From contig JARKQO010000176.1 of the NCBI GenBank assembly GCA_029974855.1, positions 1-59,721 of the forward strand: 59,721 nt of DNA, read 5' to 3'. This DNA comes from Eubacteriales bacterium (lineage in GTDB: Bacteria > Bacillota_A > Clostridia > Christensenellales > Aristaeellaceae). Shown piece by piece: positions 7,882-15,674 of this stretch. The notes beneath the pieces are model-generated. The model was given only the letters and a program-made list of their open reading frames with translations. It was not told where the DNA came from and ran no database searches. Both the position numbers and the translations under genes were made by a program. Position 1 is the first letter of the stretch, and each line of letters opens with the position of its first letter.

Positions 7882-8574
7882 ATGAAAATGGCAAACGGAG
7901 CATCGAGCATTGATCTGGTGTATGAAGCGATCGTTTCGGAAATCCGTGAGGGAGTGGTGCAGGTGGGCGACCGGCTGCCCACGGAACAGGCGCTGTGCCA
8001 AAAATACGCGGTGGGGCGCTCTACGGTGCGCGAAGCCATGCGGATGCTGCATTCCCAGGGCTTCGTGAAGATCAAGCGCGGTTCGGGCACCTATGTCACC
8101 TCCCGGGAGGGGTCGGACGGGGGACAGTCCAGGTGGATCCTCAGCAGCAAGGACGATATGCGGGACTACATCGATCTGCGCATCGCCATTGAGGAGCTGG
8201 CCGTGCGGCTGTTCATCCGCAGATTTGACGAAAAGGATTTGGAGAATTTGAAATCCGTTCAGGAGCGCTTTGAAAAAGCCATTGAAGAGGGCGACGTGAG
8301 CCGGATGACCGAGATGGACGAGGCCTTTCACAGCGGCATTGCCGGGGGCGGCAAGAACGAGCTGCTGATGAACGTAAACCAACTGTTGGCCAGCTCCTTC
8401 CATGAATACAGGAACATCACCTTCACCTTGAAGGAGCACCACGCCGACGCCATCTCGGCCCACCGGGGCATCCTGGACGCCATTGAGCGGCATGACACAA
8501 ACGAAGCGGTTTTCAACATCCGCTCCCATTTGCAGACGTCCTTGAAAAACGCCATCAGCCAACGCTTTTCCTGA
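7882..8574 (+). CDS. GntR-family transcriptional regulator, FadR/FCD type
   Basis: This 230-aa regulator has an N-terminal winged HTH (residues about 8-75, with GDRLPTEQALCQKYAVGRST and VREAMRMLHSQG) and a C-terminal FCD ligand domain. The FCD metal-site residues appear as DEAFH, AHRGIL and SHL. ATG 7882 follows GGGGGACGGG; an earlier in-frame ATG at 7780 would add a basic, unrelated extension across the hairpin. As the last gene of the operon it probably controls the divergent promoters at 929-1063, where AATTGTATGATG repeats occur. Terminator 8649-8695 follows. Confidence 0.9.
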   Translation: MKMANGASSIDLVYEAIVSEIREGVVQVGDRLPTEQALCQKYAVGRSTVREAMRMLHSQGFVKIKRGSGTYVTSREGSDGGQSRWILSSKDDMRDYIDLRIAIEELAVRLFIRRFDEKDLENLKSVQERFEKAIEEGDVSRMTEMDEAFHSGIAGGGKNELLMNVNQLLASSFHEYRNITFTLKEHHADAISAHRGILDAIERHDTNEAVFNIRSHLQTSLKNAISQRFS

Positions 8575-8648
8575 AAAGGGGCCGCTGGCTTTGCCTGCGG
8601 CGGAGGTTTCCTTCTTTTCCTTGGCGGCATTTTTGCGGGGCGTGGGAC

Positions 8649-8695
8649 CACGCCGGGGGACCCTGGTTCACAGGGCTTTTCCCGGCGTGTTTTTC
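8649..8695 (+). terminator. Rho-independent terminator after gntR
   Basis: CACGCCGGG (8649-8657) pairs with CCCGGCGTG (8681-8689), with a small inner hairpin CCCTG/CAGGG between them, and is followed by TTTTTC. It closes the liv-gntR operon. Confidence 0.8.
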
Positions 8696-8760
8696 ACCTT
8701 GGGGGGGCTTTTTACATACTCATGTAATGGTGCCCTATTGCTTTACCCGGGGTGAAGACC

Positions 8761-10431
8761 ATGTTCAATCTTGATTATGACTATCAGGCGTCCATTCCCC
8801 AGGATGGAGCGGCCTTTCCTTCAGAGATGAATGATTTTTCTTCCGGAGGCCGTTCCCACGACCACCGGCCGCCCTATCCCCCTTATCCACCCTATCCCCC
8901 CTATCCTCTCCAGCCCCAGGATGGCGCGGCTTTTCCTTCAGAGATGAATGATTTTTCCTCCGGAGGCCATTCCCACGACCACCGGCCGCCCTGTCCCCCT
9001 TATCCCCCCTATCCTCTCCAGACCCAGGACGGCGCGGCATTTCCTTCAGATATGAATGATTTTTCCTCCGGAGGCAATTGCAACGACCACCGGCCGCCCT
9101 GCCCTCCTTATCCTCCCTATCCTCCCAAGCCGCCCTGTCCTCCCCAGCCGCCCTGTCCTCCTCAGCCGCCTTGTCCTCCCTATCCCCCTTGGCCTCCTTA
9201 TCCTCCCTGCCCGCCCCAGCCACCCTGCCGTCCCTGTCCTCCGGGGCCTCCCGGTCCTCCGGGCATGAGGGGACCCGCCGGACCCGCCGGAGCCCAGGGG
9301 CCTGCCGGGCGCCAAGGACCTCCCGGACCGCACGGACCTGCCGGGTGCCAAGGACCTCCTGGGCCTCCCGGGTGCCAAGGCCCTCCCGGCCCTCACGGGC
9401 CTCGCGGCCCCGCCGGACCCCAGGGCCCCGAAGGACCTCAAGGACCCGGGGGACCCCGGGGCATTCCCGGTGAAATCGGCGCTACCGGGCCCCAGGGCAT
9501 TGCCGGACCCGCCGGAGCCCAAGGCCCAGCCGGACCCGCCGGACCCCAGGGCCTTCCCGGAGCCCTGGGCGCCACCGGACCCCAGGGCGATGCCGGACCC
9601 GCCGGGGCCCAAGGCCCAGCCGGACCTACCGGAGCCCAGGGACCTGGCGGAGCCATAGGCCCCACCGGACCCCAAGGGCCTGCCGGACCCGCCGGAGCCC
9701 AAGGCCCCGCCGGCCCTGCCGGGCCCCAGGGCATTCCCGGGGCCATCGGCCCCACAGGAGCCCAGGGCGTAGCCGGTCCCGCCGGCCCCGCCGGCCCTGC
9801 CGGACCCCAGGGCATTGCCGGGGCCATCGGCCCCACCGGGCCCCAGGGCGTTGCCGGCCCTGCCGGAGCCCAAGGCCCCGCCGGACCTTCCGGGCCCCAG
9901 GGCCTTCCCGGAGTCATCGGTCCCACCGGACCCCAGGGCGTTGCCGGCCCCGCCGGCCCCCAAGGCCCTGTGGGCGCCACGGGCGCTACGGGCCCCACCG
10001 GCCCCACCGGCCCCGAGGTCAGCACGACTTTCATGAGCTTGGCATGGATGAGCGGCGAGACCGACACGCTTCTCAGCGGGGACCCCGTGCCCTTTAATAT
10101 CGCCCCCATCAGCAGCGGCTCTATTTCCTATGTACCCGGCTCCGGGGAAATCATCATCAGCGAGGCTGGGTACTATCTGGTCAATTGGTGGGTTGCCACG
10201 GACGGCGCTGAGACCTCTCCCACCGTCACCATAGATTTGGAACTGGACGGGGTTTTGGTTTCCCAAGCCTCTTCCCCCATCGTGTCCGGCCAGGTGGGGG
10301 GCACGGCCATCGTGGAAGTGACCACGGTTCCCGCCACCCTGTCATTGGTCAACAACATGGTGGAAACCATCTTCATCCCCGCCACGCTGACCCAGGCGGG
10401 CTTGACGGTGACGAGAATTTCCTCCCTGTAA
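8761..10431 (+). CDS. Collagen-like surface/exosporium-type protein
   Basis: This 556-aa protein has three parts. Residues 1 to about 110 carry three imperfect repeats with the core [16 protein letters not shown] followed by HDHRPP and PPYPP tracts. Next comes a Pro/Cys-rich stretch (PPCPPQP), then about 250 residues of uninterrupted Gly-X-Y triplets rich in GPAGPQGP and GATGPTGP, and finally a 130-residue non-collagen C-terminal domain that resembles the trimerising heads of BclA-type glycoproteins. There is no signal peptide or LPXTG anchor, as in exosporium collagens assembled from the mother cell. ATG 8761 is preceded by GGGGTGA; the upstream GTG at 8752 has no ribosome-binding site. Repeat-driven length variation is likely. 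Confidence 0.88.
   Translation: MFNLDYDYQASIPQDGAAFPSEMNDFSSGGRSHDHRPPYPPYPPYPPYPLQPQDGAAFPSEMNDFSSGGHSHDHRPPCPPYPPYPLQTQDGAAFPSDMNDFSSGGNCNDHRPPCPPYPPYPPKPPCPPQPPCPPQPPCPPYPPWPPYPPCPPQPPCRPCPPGPPGPPGMRGPAGPAGAQGPAGRQGPPGPHGPAGCQGPPGPPGCQGPPGPHGPRGPAGPQGPEGPQGPGGPRGIPGEIGATGPQGIAGPAGAQGPAGPAGPQGLPGALGATGPQGDAGPAGAQGPAGPTGAQGPGGAIGPTGPQGPAGPAGAQGPAGPAGPQGIPGAIGPTGAQGVAGPAGPAGPAGPQGIAGAIGPTGPQGVAGPAGAQGPAGPSGPQGLPGVIGPTGPQGVAGPAGPQGPVGATGATGPTGPTGPEVSTTFMSLAWMSGETDTLLSGDPVPFNIAPISSGSISYVPGSGEIIISEAGYYLVNWWVATDGAETSPTVTIDLELDGVLVSQASSPIVSGQVGGTAIVEVTTVPATLSLVNNMVETIFIPATLTQAGLTVTRISSL
8800..9093 (+). repeat. Three tandem coding repeats in the collagen-like gene
   Basis: Copies begin at 8800, 8917 and 9025 with periods of 117 and 108 bp (39 and 36 codons). 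Differences fall mostly in the number of Pro-Tyr-Pro codons, which points to slippage in the PPYPP tracts. Confidence 0.85.
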
Positions 10432-10454
10432 GGGGAGACGGCAGGCAAACGACC

Positions 10455-10650
10455 CTTTGGGACGTTGGGGGAAGGCCCCCAACGTCCCTTGCCTGTTACC
10501 GCCCCATGGGGTCCTCCAGCAAGGACACGGCCCGGAAGGGATGGCAATGGCCGTCACTGAGGCTGGTTCTGCCGGTGAGGACGTGCACGTGCCGGTCCCC
10601 CACGGCCACGGGCAGGCCGCTGGGGCCCAAAATCAGGTGAAAATGGTCCT
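10455..10650. repeat. 196-bp direct repeat, copy A
   Basis: This segment matches 11435-11630 at 185 of 196 positions with no gaps, 980 bp apart. It begins with the inverted repeat GGGACGTTGGGG/CCCCAACGTCCC and contains the last 50 or so codons of a ymaF-like gene. The two copies enclose exactly two HTH genes. Confidence 0.92.
10496..10650 (-). pseudogene. 3' fragment of a ymaF-like gene
   Basis: Read leftward from 10650, the frame gives the C-terminal part of the YmaF-like protein encoded at 11476-11949 (DHFHLILGPSG, VAVGDRHVHVLTGRTS, DGHCHPF) and ends at the same stop codon. No start codon or upstream part remains; the fragment abuts the stop of the HTH gene at 10659. The frame is still open, so the duplication is probably recent. 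Confidence 0.85.
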
Positions 10651-10658
10651 TTTCCCTT

Positions 10659-10958
10659 TTACCGGCGATAGGTACTTCGGGCCAGGTCGATCATTTGATT
10701 CACAAACCGTCTCTCTTCCGGAGCAAGGGCTTCATTGGAGTTGTTCGTGTGGAGAGAATCACGAAGGAGTATATCCGTGCCGACCCCCAGGGAATTGGCA
10801 ATGGAAATGAGGGTTTCCATGCTGGCCTTCCGGGTTCCCCGTTCCACATGGCCAACAAAAGAGGGGGATACGTTTACCGCCTCGGCCAGGGCTTGTTGAG
10901 AGAGTTGTTTGGCCTTGCGCAACCTGCGGATTTGTTGGCCTAAAGCAGCGTAGTCCAT
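10659..10958 (-). CDS. XRE-family HTH regulator
   Basis: This 99-aa protein has a Cro/CI-type helix-turn-helix over residues about 6-62 (GQQIRRLRKAKQLSQQALAE, SPSFVGHVERGTRKAS, LISIANSLGV) and a short C-terminal tail. It begins at ATG 10958 behind AAGGAG at 6 bp. It is divergent from the second small HTH gene at 11157, and the shared 198-bp gap contains a perfect palindrome. Both genes lie inside the 196-bp direct repeats. The partner gene or target is not known. Confidence 0.85.
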   Translation of the reverse strand: MDYAALGQQIRRLRKAKQLSQQALAEAVNVSPSFVGHVERGTRKASMETLISIANSLGVGTDILLRDSLHTNNSNEALAPEERRFVNQMIDLARSTYRR

Positions 10959-11087
10959 TCTTTTCTCCTTCGGTATAGCCCATTTAGGTGAGGGGGTTTC
11001 CGGTGCGCAGCGCCCTGTTTTTCTCACGCTATTTCATGTCAAAGAGAAAGCGCCTGTTATTTTCCCCTGCGTATTTCGACATGTGAG

Positions 11088-11102
11088 CGGACTGACAGTC
11101 CG
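11088..11102. promoter_or_regulatory. Palindrome between two divergent HTH genes
   Basis: CGGACTGACAGTCCG is a perfect 6-3-6 palindrome in the middle of the divergent intergenic region. A -10-like TATAAT follows at 11124-11129 for the rightward gene, without a clear -35 box. The palindrome is a good candidate operator for one of the two XRE proteins. Confidence 0.5.
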
Positions 11103-11156
11103 ATTATATCATGGTTTATCTACTATAATCAACACCAATACATGGTGGTGATGAGG

Positions 11157-11408
11157 ATGGATAGTCTAAAGAACGTTGTTGGTTTCAAAATCCGCATTGC
11201 CCGGCTTGCGGAAAAGCCTCCGGCTACGCAGCGTGATATCAGCGCAAGGTTAGAATTGTATAACGTGCGGTTGTCAGCAAGTTCCATTGGCAAGATTGAA
11301 AACGGTACGCGCCCCCTTACCGATGTACAAATCATCGCTTTTGCCAAGGCTCTCAAAGTTGCCCCTGGCTGGTTCTTTCAGGAGGAAACGGCCCAGGGGC
11401 GGAAGTGA
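11157..11408 (+). CDS. Small XRE-family HTH protein
   Basis: This 83-aa protein has a compact helix-turn-helix (GFKIRIARL, TQRDISARLELYNVRLSASS, IGKIENGTRPLTDVQIIAFA) and little else. I chose ATG 11157 because GGTGGTGATGAGG precedes it; an ATG at 11142 would add five residues but lacks a binding site. Together with the divergent XRE gene it resembles a two-regulator switch. It is transcribed toward the 3' end of ymaF, with 67 bp between stop codons. Confidence 0.78.
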   Translation: MDSLKNVVGFKIRIARLAEKPPATQRDISARLELYNVRLSASSIGKIENGTRPLTDVQIIAFAKALKVAPGWFFQEETAQGRK

Positions 11409-11434
11409 GATATGTTCTATTCCTTTCTGGCGGT

Positions 11435-11630
11435 CTTTGGGACGTTGGGGCGGGCTCCCCAACGTCCCTTGCCTGTTACCGCCCCGTGGGGTCCTCCAGC
11501 AAGGATGCGGCCCGGAAGGGATGGCAATGGCCGTCACTGAGGCTGGTTCTGCCGGTGAGGAAGTGCACGTGCCGGTCCCCCACGGCCACGGGCAGGCCGC
11601 TGGGGCCTAAAATCAGATGAAAATGGTCCT
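11435..11630. repeat. 196-bp direct repeat, copy B
   Basis: This is the source copy of the duplicated segment: it contains the native 3' end of the intact ymaF-like gene and the GGGACGTTGGGG/CCCCAACGTCCC hairpin beyond it. It matches 10455-10650 with 11 substitutions, five of them in the hairpin loop. Confidence 0.92.
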
Positions 11631-11949
11631 CATGGAAATCCGTGCGCAGGGACACCTCGTGCACGTGGCCCCCGGGCACGGGAATGGCCGGGCCGCTGAC
11701 CGTGGCGAAGCGGTGGGTATGGAGCGCCCGGGGCCGGAGGCTTGCTTCCTGGCCCTGAGGGAGTTGCGGTAGACCGGCCGTGTCCCCCGCCGGGCAAAGG
11801 CGCGGGTCCTCCCACTCCGGGGAGAGCATCACGCTGCCCAGGACCTCGTGGACATGGCACCGGGGCGAATCATCCCCCATGGGGGGCGGCAGCATGGGCT
11901 GGCAGAGGGGACAGCTGGGATGGTATTGGCAGCTGAGGTTTTCGGACAT
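11476..11949 (-). CDS. YmaF-like protein
   Basis: This 157-aa protein has an N-terminal Cys-rich segment (CQYHPSCPLC) and a C-terminal YmaF domain with spaced His pairs: HTHRF, GGHVHEV, DHFHL, DRHVHF and GHCHPF. The family is named after Bacillus subtilis YmaF and has no assigned function; the His pattern suggests metal binding. The start at 11949 follows GGGAGG. Its last 50 codons are duplicated at 10496-10650. The collagen-like gene nearby raises the possibility of a spore-surface role, which is only a guess. Confidence 0.8.
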   Translation of the reverse strand: MSENLSCQYHPSCPLCQPMLPPPMGDDSPRCHVHEVLGSVMLSPEWEDPRLCPAGDTAGLPQLPQGQEASLRPRALHTHRFATVSGPAIPVPGGHVHEVSLRTDFHEDHFHLILGPSGLPVAVGDRHVHFLTGRTSLSDGHCHPFRAASLLEDPTGR

Positions 11950-12074
11950 GTGGATTCCTCCCAAAAAGAAAGGGTGGGGCGCTGCCCGGCGTACAAAAGG
12001 GGGCAGCCGCTACCACCATGGTATGGCGGGAGGAAGCGGCGGGTTCTGGGGGAAAAAGGCGTGAAAAAAACCCA

Positions 12075-12104
12075 TGAAAAAACACCCCCGCAAAGCTGCG
12101 GGGA
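12075..12104 (-). terminator. Rho-independent terminator of rplM-rpsI
   Basis: On the minus strand CCCCGCA-GCTT-TGCGGGG is followed by TGTTTTTTC, a textbook intrinsic terminator about 30 bp after the rpsI stop. Confidence 0.88.
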
Positions 12105-12135
12105 TGTAAGAAGCGGCTTTTGCCGCAAAGGGGAA

Positions 12136-12528
12136 TTAACGCTTGCTGAACTGGGGCGCGCGGCGGGCGGCCTTCAGGCCGTACTTCTTGCGCTCCTTCA
12201 TGCGGGGGTCCCGGGTCAGGAACCCCGCCTTTTTGAGGCTGTCCCGCAGATCGGGGTTGGCCTTGGTGAGGGCCCGGCTGATGCCGTGCCGGATGGCCCC
12301 TGCCTGGCCGGACAGGCCGCCGCCCACCACGTTCACCAGGATGTCCATATCCCCGGCGGCCTTGGTCAGCTCCATGGGCTGGCGCACGGTCATCTTCAGG
12401 GTTTCCAGGCCGAAATAGTGGTCGATGTCCCGCTTGTTGATGGTGATCTTTCCGTCGCCGGCGACCAAACGGACGCGAGCAATGGCCTTCTTGCGGCGGC
12501 CTACGGCATTGTATTCTACCTTCGCCAT
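12136..12528 (-). CDS. rpsI: 30S ribosomal protein S9
   Basis: This 130-aa protein is ribosomal protein S9 of the small subunit. It shows the N-terminal [12 protein letters not shown], the central [21 protein letters not shown] and the C-terminal [10 protein letters not shown] tail that reaches the P-site tRNA. It lies 22 bp downstream of rplM, the conserved order. Confidence 0.98.
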   Translation of the reverse strand: MAKVEYNAVGRRKKAIARVRLVAGDGKITINKRDIDHYFGLETLKMTVRQPMELTKAAGDMDILVNVVGGGLSGQAGAIRHGISRALTKANPDLRDSLKKAGFLTRDPRMKERKKYGLKAARRAPQFSKR

Positions 12529-12550
12529 GTTGTTTTCGCTCCTCTCGTCC

Positions 12551-12982
12551 TTACTTCAGTTCCAGCTTCTCGGGCTGCTGGGCGGCGTGGTCGTGCTCAC
12601 TTCCGGCATACACCTTCAGCTTTTTGGCCATCTGGCGGCCCAGGGGGCCCTTGGGCAGCATGCCCACCACGGCGTGCTTCACGGCGAACTCGGGCTTTTC
12701 AGCCATGAGCTTGCGGTAGACGGTCTCCTTGAGGCCGCCCGGAAAGCCGCTGTGCTTGTAGTACACCTTCTGATCCAGCTTGTTGCCGGTCAAAACCACC
12801 TTATCGGCGTTGAGGATGATCACGTAATCACCCGTATCCACGTGGGGGGTGAAGATGGGCTTATTTTTGCCGCGCAGAATGCTGGCGACCTGGCTGGCCA
12901 GGCGGCCCAGCACCAGGCCCTGGGCGTCCACGACGTACCATTTGCGCTGCACGTCCGCGGCCTTTGCCATATAGGTATTCAA
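12551..12982 (-). CDS. rplM: 50S ribosomal protein L13
   Basis: This 143-aa protein is ribosomal protein L13 ([17 protein letters not shown], the central [20 protein letters not shown], and [15 protein letters not shown]). The best start is TTG at 12982, 9 bp after GAAGGAGG, giving the N-terminal [10 protein letters not shown] that clostridial L13 proteins share. The first ATG (12970) is too far from the ribosome-binding site, and an ATG further upstream would overlap it. Confidence 0.95.
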   Translation of the reverse strand: MNTYMAKAADVQRKWYVVDAQGLVLGRLASQVASILRGKNKPIFTPHVDTGDYVIILNADKVVLTGNKLDQKVYYKHSGFPGGLKETVYRKLMAEKPEFAVKHAVVGMLPKGPLGRQMAKKLKVYAGSEHDHAAQQPEKLELK

Positions 12983-13095
12983 GGTGGGGTCCTCCTTCAA
13001 GGCAAGATGATCGGTTCCCGGAGCGCCCGATGGTCAGCAAGCGCCCCCGTGTTCAATAGCATTCCGGGGCTAGCGGAGCCTATTGATGCCAAAGG
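12983..13095 (-). promoter_or_regulatory. Structured 5' leader of rplM-rpsI
   Basis: The leader of about 110 nt between promoter and rplM can form CAATAG/CTATTG with an overlapping CCCCG/CGGGG pairing, and a GGCGC/GCGCC hairpin before the ribosome-binding site. Many Firmicutes control this operon by an L13-binding leader. I cannot confirm that this one matches the known consensus. Confidence 0.4.
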
Positions 13096-13097
13096 GT

Positions 13098-13127
13098 ATC
13101 ATACCAAATTCCGCCTGGGCTTGTCAA
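13098..13127 (-). promoter_or_regulatory. Sigma-A promoter of rplM-rpsI
   Basis: TTGACA (13127-13122) and TATGAT (13103-13098) on the minus strand are 18 bp apart, about 115 bp before the rplM start. Confidence 0.78.
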
Positions 13128-13173
13128 GGACAAATCCGGTGAAGAAGCGGATTTTTCGGGGGATGCCTGCTTG

Positions 13174-13192
13174 GGGGCAAAGCCTTTGCCCC
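13174..13192 (-). terminator. Hairpin after the yfcE-like gene
   Basis: GGGGCAAAG and CTTTGCCCC form a tight inverted repeat about 25 bp beyond the stop codon at 13216. A U-tract is missing, so termination is uncertain. The GGGGCAAAG core also occurs in the multi-hairpin element at 20003-20108. Confidence 0.35.
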
Positions 13193-13215
13193 AGGGCCTT
13201 TGGGCCGGGGCTTCC

Positions 13216-13761
13216 TTACAGCCGGTGCTCCGCCAGGGGCTGCCCCGCCAAAGACTTGATGGTGAACGCCCCGTTTTCGTAGACCATGTAGCTTCCCGGC
13301 TGGCCCTCCTTGGGCAAGGCGGCGGAGCCGGGGTTCAGGTACACGTAGTCCGCCTGGGGGAACACCCCGTGAAGATGGGTGTGGCCGTGGATCAGCACGT
13401 CCCCGGGCTGGTGGGGCGGGGGAGAGGAGATGTTCCACAGATGGCCGTGGGTGACGAAGGCGGCGCGGCCTCCCGGCAGGGGCAAGGGCAGGTAGTCCGC
13501 CATGATGGGGAAGTTCAGCACCATCTGGTCCACCTCGGCGTCGCAGTTGCCCCGGACCGCCAAAGGGGCGGGGGAAACGGCGTTGAGCATAGCCAGCACG
13601 GCTTTGGGGTCGTAGCGGTCCGGCAGGTCGTTCCGGGGGCCGTGGTAGAGCAAATCCCCCAGCAAAACCAGCCGGTCCGCCCGCTCCGCCTCCAGCCGGG
13701 CCAGCACCGCCTGGCAGGCGGAGGCGCTGCCGTGGAGGTCCGACGCGAAAAGGTATTTCAT
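13216..13761 (-). CDS. YfcE/MJ0936-type metallophosphoesterase
   Basis: This 181-aa protein has all metal ligands of the calcineurin-like phosphoesterase fold: DLHG (Asp8, His10), GDLLYHGPRN (Asp36), GNCD, THGH and HGHTHLHG. Length and motifs match YfcE, a manganese-dependent phosphodiesterase with unknown natural substrate. The start at 13761 follows AAGGAG. It lies 44 bp after exoA in the same direction and is probably co-transcribed with it. Confidence 0.9.
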   Translation of the reverse strand: MKYLFASDLHGSASACQAVLARLEAERADRLVLLGDLLYHGPRNDLPDRYDPKAVLAMLNAVSPAPLAVRGNCDAEVDQMVLNFPIMADYLPLPLPGGRAAFVTHGHLWNISSPPPHQPGDVLIHGHTHLHGVFPQADYVYLNPGSAALPKEGQPGSYMVYENGAFTIKSLAGQPLAEHRL

Positions 13762-13805
13762 GGGAAGGCTCCTTTCAAAGGCCCTTTCTGTAAGAAGGGA
13801 TGGCC

Positions 13806-14561
13806 TCAGGCCTCCAGCTCCAGCAGCACGGGGCAGTGGTCGCTGCCGAAGATATCGGAATGGATGTCCGCCACAGTGATCTTGTCCGCCAGGCGCCGGC
13901 TTACCAGAAAATAGTCGATGCGCCAGCCCACGTTCTTGGCCCTGGCGTTGCCCATGTAGCTCCACCAGCTGTAGCGGTCCCTTTCCTCCGGGTGCAGGTG
14001 CCGGAAGGTGTCCACAAAGCCCCGCTCCAGCAGCGCTGTCATCTTTTCCCGCTCCTGGGGGGTGAAGCCCGCGTTGTTCACGTTTTCCTTGGGGCGGCGG
14101 ATGTCGATCTCCCGGTGGGCCACGTTCATGTCCCCGCAGACCACCACGGGCTTTTTGGCGTCCAGGCCCGCCAGGAAGTCCGCGAAGGCGTCCTCCCAGG
14201 TCATGCGGTAGTCCAGGCGTAACAATTCCCGCTGGCTGTTGGGGGTGTACACCGTCACCAGGTAAAAATTGTCATATTCCAAGGTGATGATCCGGCCCTC
14301 CTGGTCATGGTGGGGGATGCCCATGCCATAGGATACGGCCAGGGGCTCCCGCTTGGTGAATACGGCTGTGCCGGAATAGCCCTTCTTCACCGCGCTGTTC
14401 CAGTATTGCAGATAGCCCGCCGGGGCGATGTCCGCCTGGCCCTGCTCCATCTTGGTTTCCTGGAGGCAGAAGAAGTCCGCCTCCGCCATGTCGAAGTATT
14501 CCAAAAAGCCCTTGCCCAGGCAGGCCCGCAGGCCGTTGACGTTCCAAGAGACGAATTTCAT
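13806..14561 (-). CDS. exoA: Exodeoxyribonuclease III (AP endonuclease)
   Basis: This 251-aa enzyme cleaves DNA at abasic sites and trims 3' ends during base-excision repair. It carries WNVNG (Asn7), LQETK (metal-binding Glu35), GDMNVAH and the catalytic GSDHCP motif at the C terminus. ATG 14561 follows AAGGAG; an upstream extension that begins with basic residues lacks family similarity. Length is normal for ExoA/XthA. Confidence 0.95.
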   Translation of the reverse strand: MKFVSWNVNGLRACLGKGFLEYFDMAEADFFCLQETKMEQGQADIAPAGYLQYWNSAVKKGYSGTAVFTKREPLAVSYGMGIPHHDQEGRIITLEYDNFYLVTVYTPNSQRELLRLDYRMTWEDAFADFLAGLDAKKPVVVCGDMNVAHREIDIRRPKENVNNAGFTPQEREKMTALLERGFVDTFRHLHPEERDRYSWWSYMGNARAKNVGWRIDYFLVSRRLADKITVADIHSDIFGSDHCPVLLELEA

Positions 14562-14608
14562 AGGGGCACGCTCCTTCTTGCAGCCGCGCTTGATGACGAT
14601 ACCCTTTA

Positions 14609-14638
14609 ATTGTACCATAGGGGAGCGCGGCGAAACAA
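14609..14638 (-). promoter_or_regulatory. Promoter of exoA
   Basis: TTGTTT (14638-14633) and TACAAT (14614-14609) on the minus strand are 18 bp apart. The -35 box is weak, the -10 box strong. Confidence 0.5.
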
Positions 14639-14646
14639 GTTCCGAG

Positions 14647-14675
14647 TTGACAGGGTTGTCGAACTTTGCTATGCT
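14647..14675 (+). promoter_or_regulatory. Sigma-A promoter of the DUF3795 gene
   Basis: TTGACA (14647-14652) and TATGCT (14670-14675) are 17 bp apart, 45 bp upstream of the start codon at 14721. Confidence 0.7.
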
Positions 14676-14720
14676 TTGTCAAGCAAGGGAAAAGGGCATG
14701 GGCTTGGAGGGTGAAGGCAT

Positions 14721-14987
14721 ATGGTGGAATCCAGGTGCGGGCTGCTTTGCAGCGAGTGCAAATACCGGGAGATCATGAAGTGCGCGGGCTGCCTGGCGAT
14801 CAAGAAGCCGTTTTGGGGCAAGAGCTGCCCCATCAAAAGCTGCTGCGAGGGCAAGGGCAAGGCCCACTGCGGGCAATGCGACCGGTTCCCCTGCAAGCAG
14901 CTCCACGAATTTGCCTACGACCCGGCGGAGGACAACGAGGGCACGCGGATTCAGCAGTGCCAGGATTGGGCCGACGAAGGGCTCTGA
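14721..14987 (+). CDS. DUF3795 small cysteine-rich protein
   Basis: This 88-aa protein has eleven cysteines, mostly in CxxC-type pairs: CGLLCSEC, CAGC, SCPIKSCC and CGQCDRFPC. That layout is typical of DUF3795, thought to bind metal through zinc-ribbon-like knuckles; no function is established. The start follows GGGTGAAGG. It stands alone, convergent with the Nudix gene. Confidence 0.82.
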   Translation: MVESRCGLLCSECKYREIMKCAGCLAIKKPFWGKSCPIKSCCEGKGKAHCGQCDRFPCKQLHEFAYDPAEDNEGTRIQQCQDWADEGL

Positions 14988-15005
14988 GAAGCCTATGAAA
15001 GAGGT

Positions 15006-15626
15006 TCAGTCAAACAGGGTATCCCAATGCGCGGCCCGGTGGGCGGCAAAGCACATTTTCACCTGTTCCAGGTTGTTTTTTTCCTCTGACAGCGGGGGCA
15101 GCGCCTCCTCCCCGAAGTAACCGCTTTGAAGGGTTTCCAGGTTTTCCTCAAAAGCGCCCCCCAAAAGGGTGCACAGCACAAAGATTTTGCAGATGCCGTA
15201 GGCGTAGGGGGGCAGGTTATGCTTGGCCCTGTCCTGTACGGCGATGATTTTGTCCGCTATTACCTCCAGCCCCGCTTCCTCCTTCACTTCCTTCACGGTG
15301 TTTTCCTTCACGGACAGGTTCACATCCACCCAGCCCCCGGGCAGCGCCCACCGGCCGTCCAATTCCTGTACCAGGAGGATTTTCCCCTCCTGAAACACGG
15401 CGGCCCGGGTGTCCAGCTTGGGGGTTTGGTAGCCCGTTTCGTTGCAGAAGAGGTCCTTCGCGGTTTCCAGCGGGATTTGCGCCTGATGGGCCATCATCTC
15501 GGCGGCGATCTCCCGGAGGCGCTCATAGCGCTGGAGGTCAAACAGGTCCTTTCCATAGGTGAGCCCCGCCTGGGCGAGGCTTTGCAGCTCCACCGCCCAG
15601 GCAAGCCATGGGGTTGTAACGTTCAT
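15006..15626 (-). CDS. Nudix hydrolase with N-terminal Nudix-associated domain
   Basis: This 206-aa protein has the N-terminal helical domain (residues 1-60) that precedes Nudix in the YjhB-like group, and a Nudix domain with the box GGWVDVNLSVKENTVKEV then KEEAGLEV. Relative to the consensus the first box Glu is Leu and the Arg is Lys, which is usual in this subgroup; the metal-binding KEE remains. Members hydrolyse ADP-ribose or similar nucleoside diphosphates. It lies 48 bp after the aldehyde dehydrogenase gene, in the same direction. Confidence 0.88.
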   Translation of the reverse strand: MNVTTPWLAWAVELQSLAQAGLTYGKDLFDLQRYERLREIAAEMMAHQAQIPLETAKDLFCNETGYQTPKLDTRAAVFQEGKILLVQELDGRWALPGGWVDVNLSVKENTVKEVKEEAGLEVIADKIIAVQDRAKHNLPPYAYGICKIFVLCTLLGGAFEENLETLQSGYFGEEALPPLSEEKNNLEQVKMCFAAHRAAHWDTLFD

Positions 15627-15674
15627 TTGGGTACCTGCCTTTCGTTCCTTTCCCCCTTTTGGAGGCTTTTATTC

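Noticed and set aside
8800..9093. Possible CRISPR-like array
   Set aside because: The spaced repeats are in-frame coding repeats with no distinct spacers and no cas genes nearby.
9046..10266. Gly-rich 406-codon frame antisense to the collagen-like gene
   Set aside because: It is the complement of Gly-Pro codons and has no independent start signal.
10455..10490. GGGACGTTGGGG/CCCCAACGTCCC as a classical terminator
   Set aside because: The stem is strong but neither side is followed by a T-run, so I list it only as part of the repeat.
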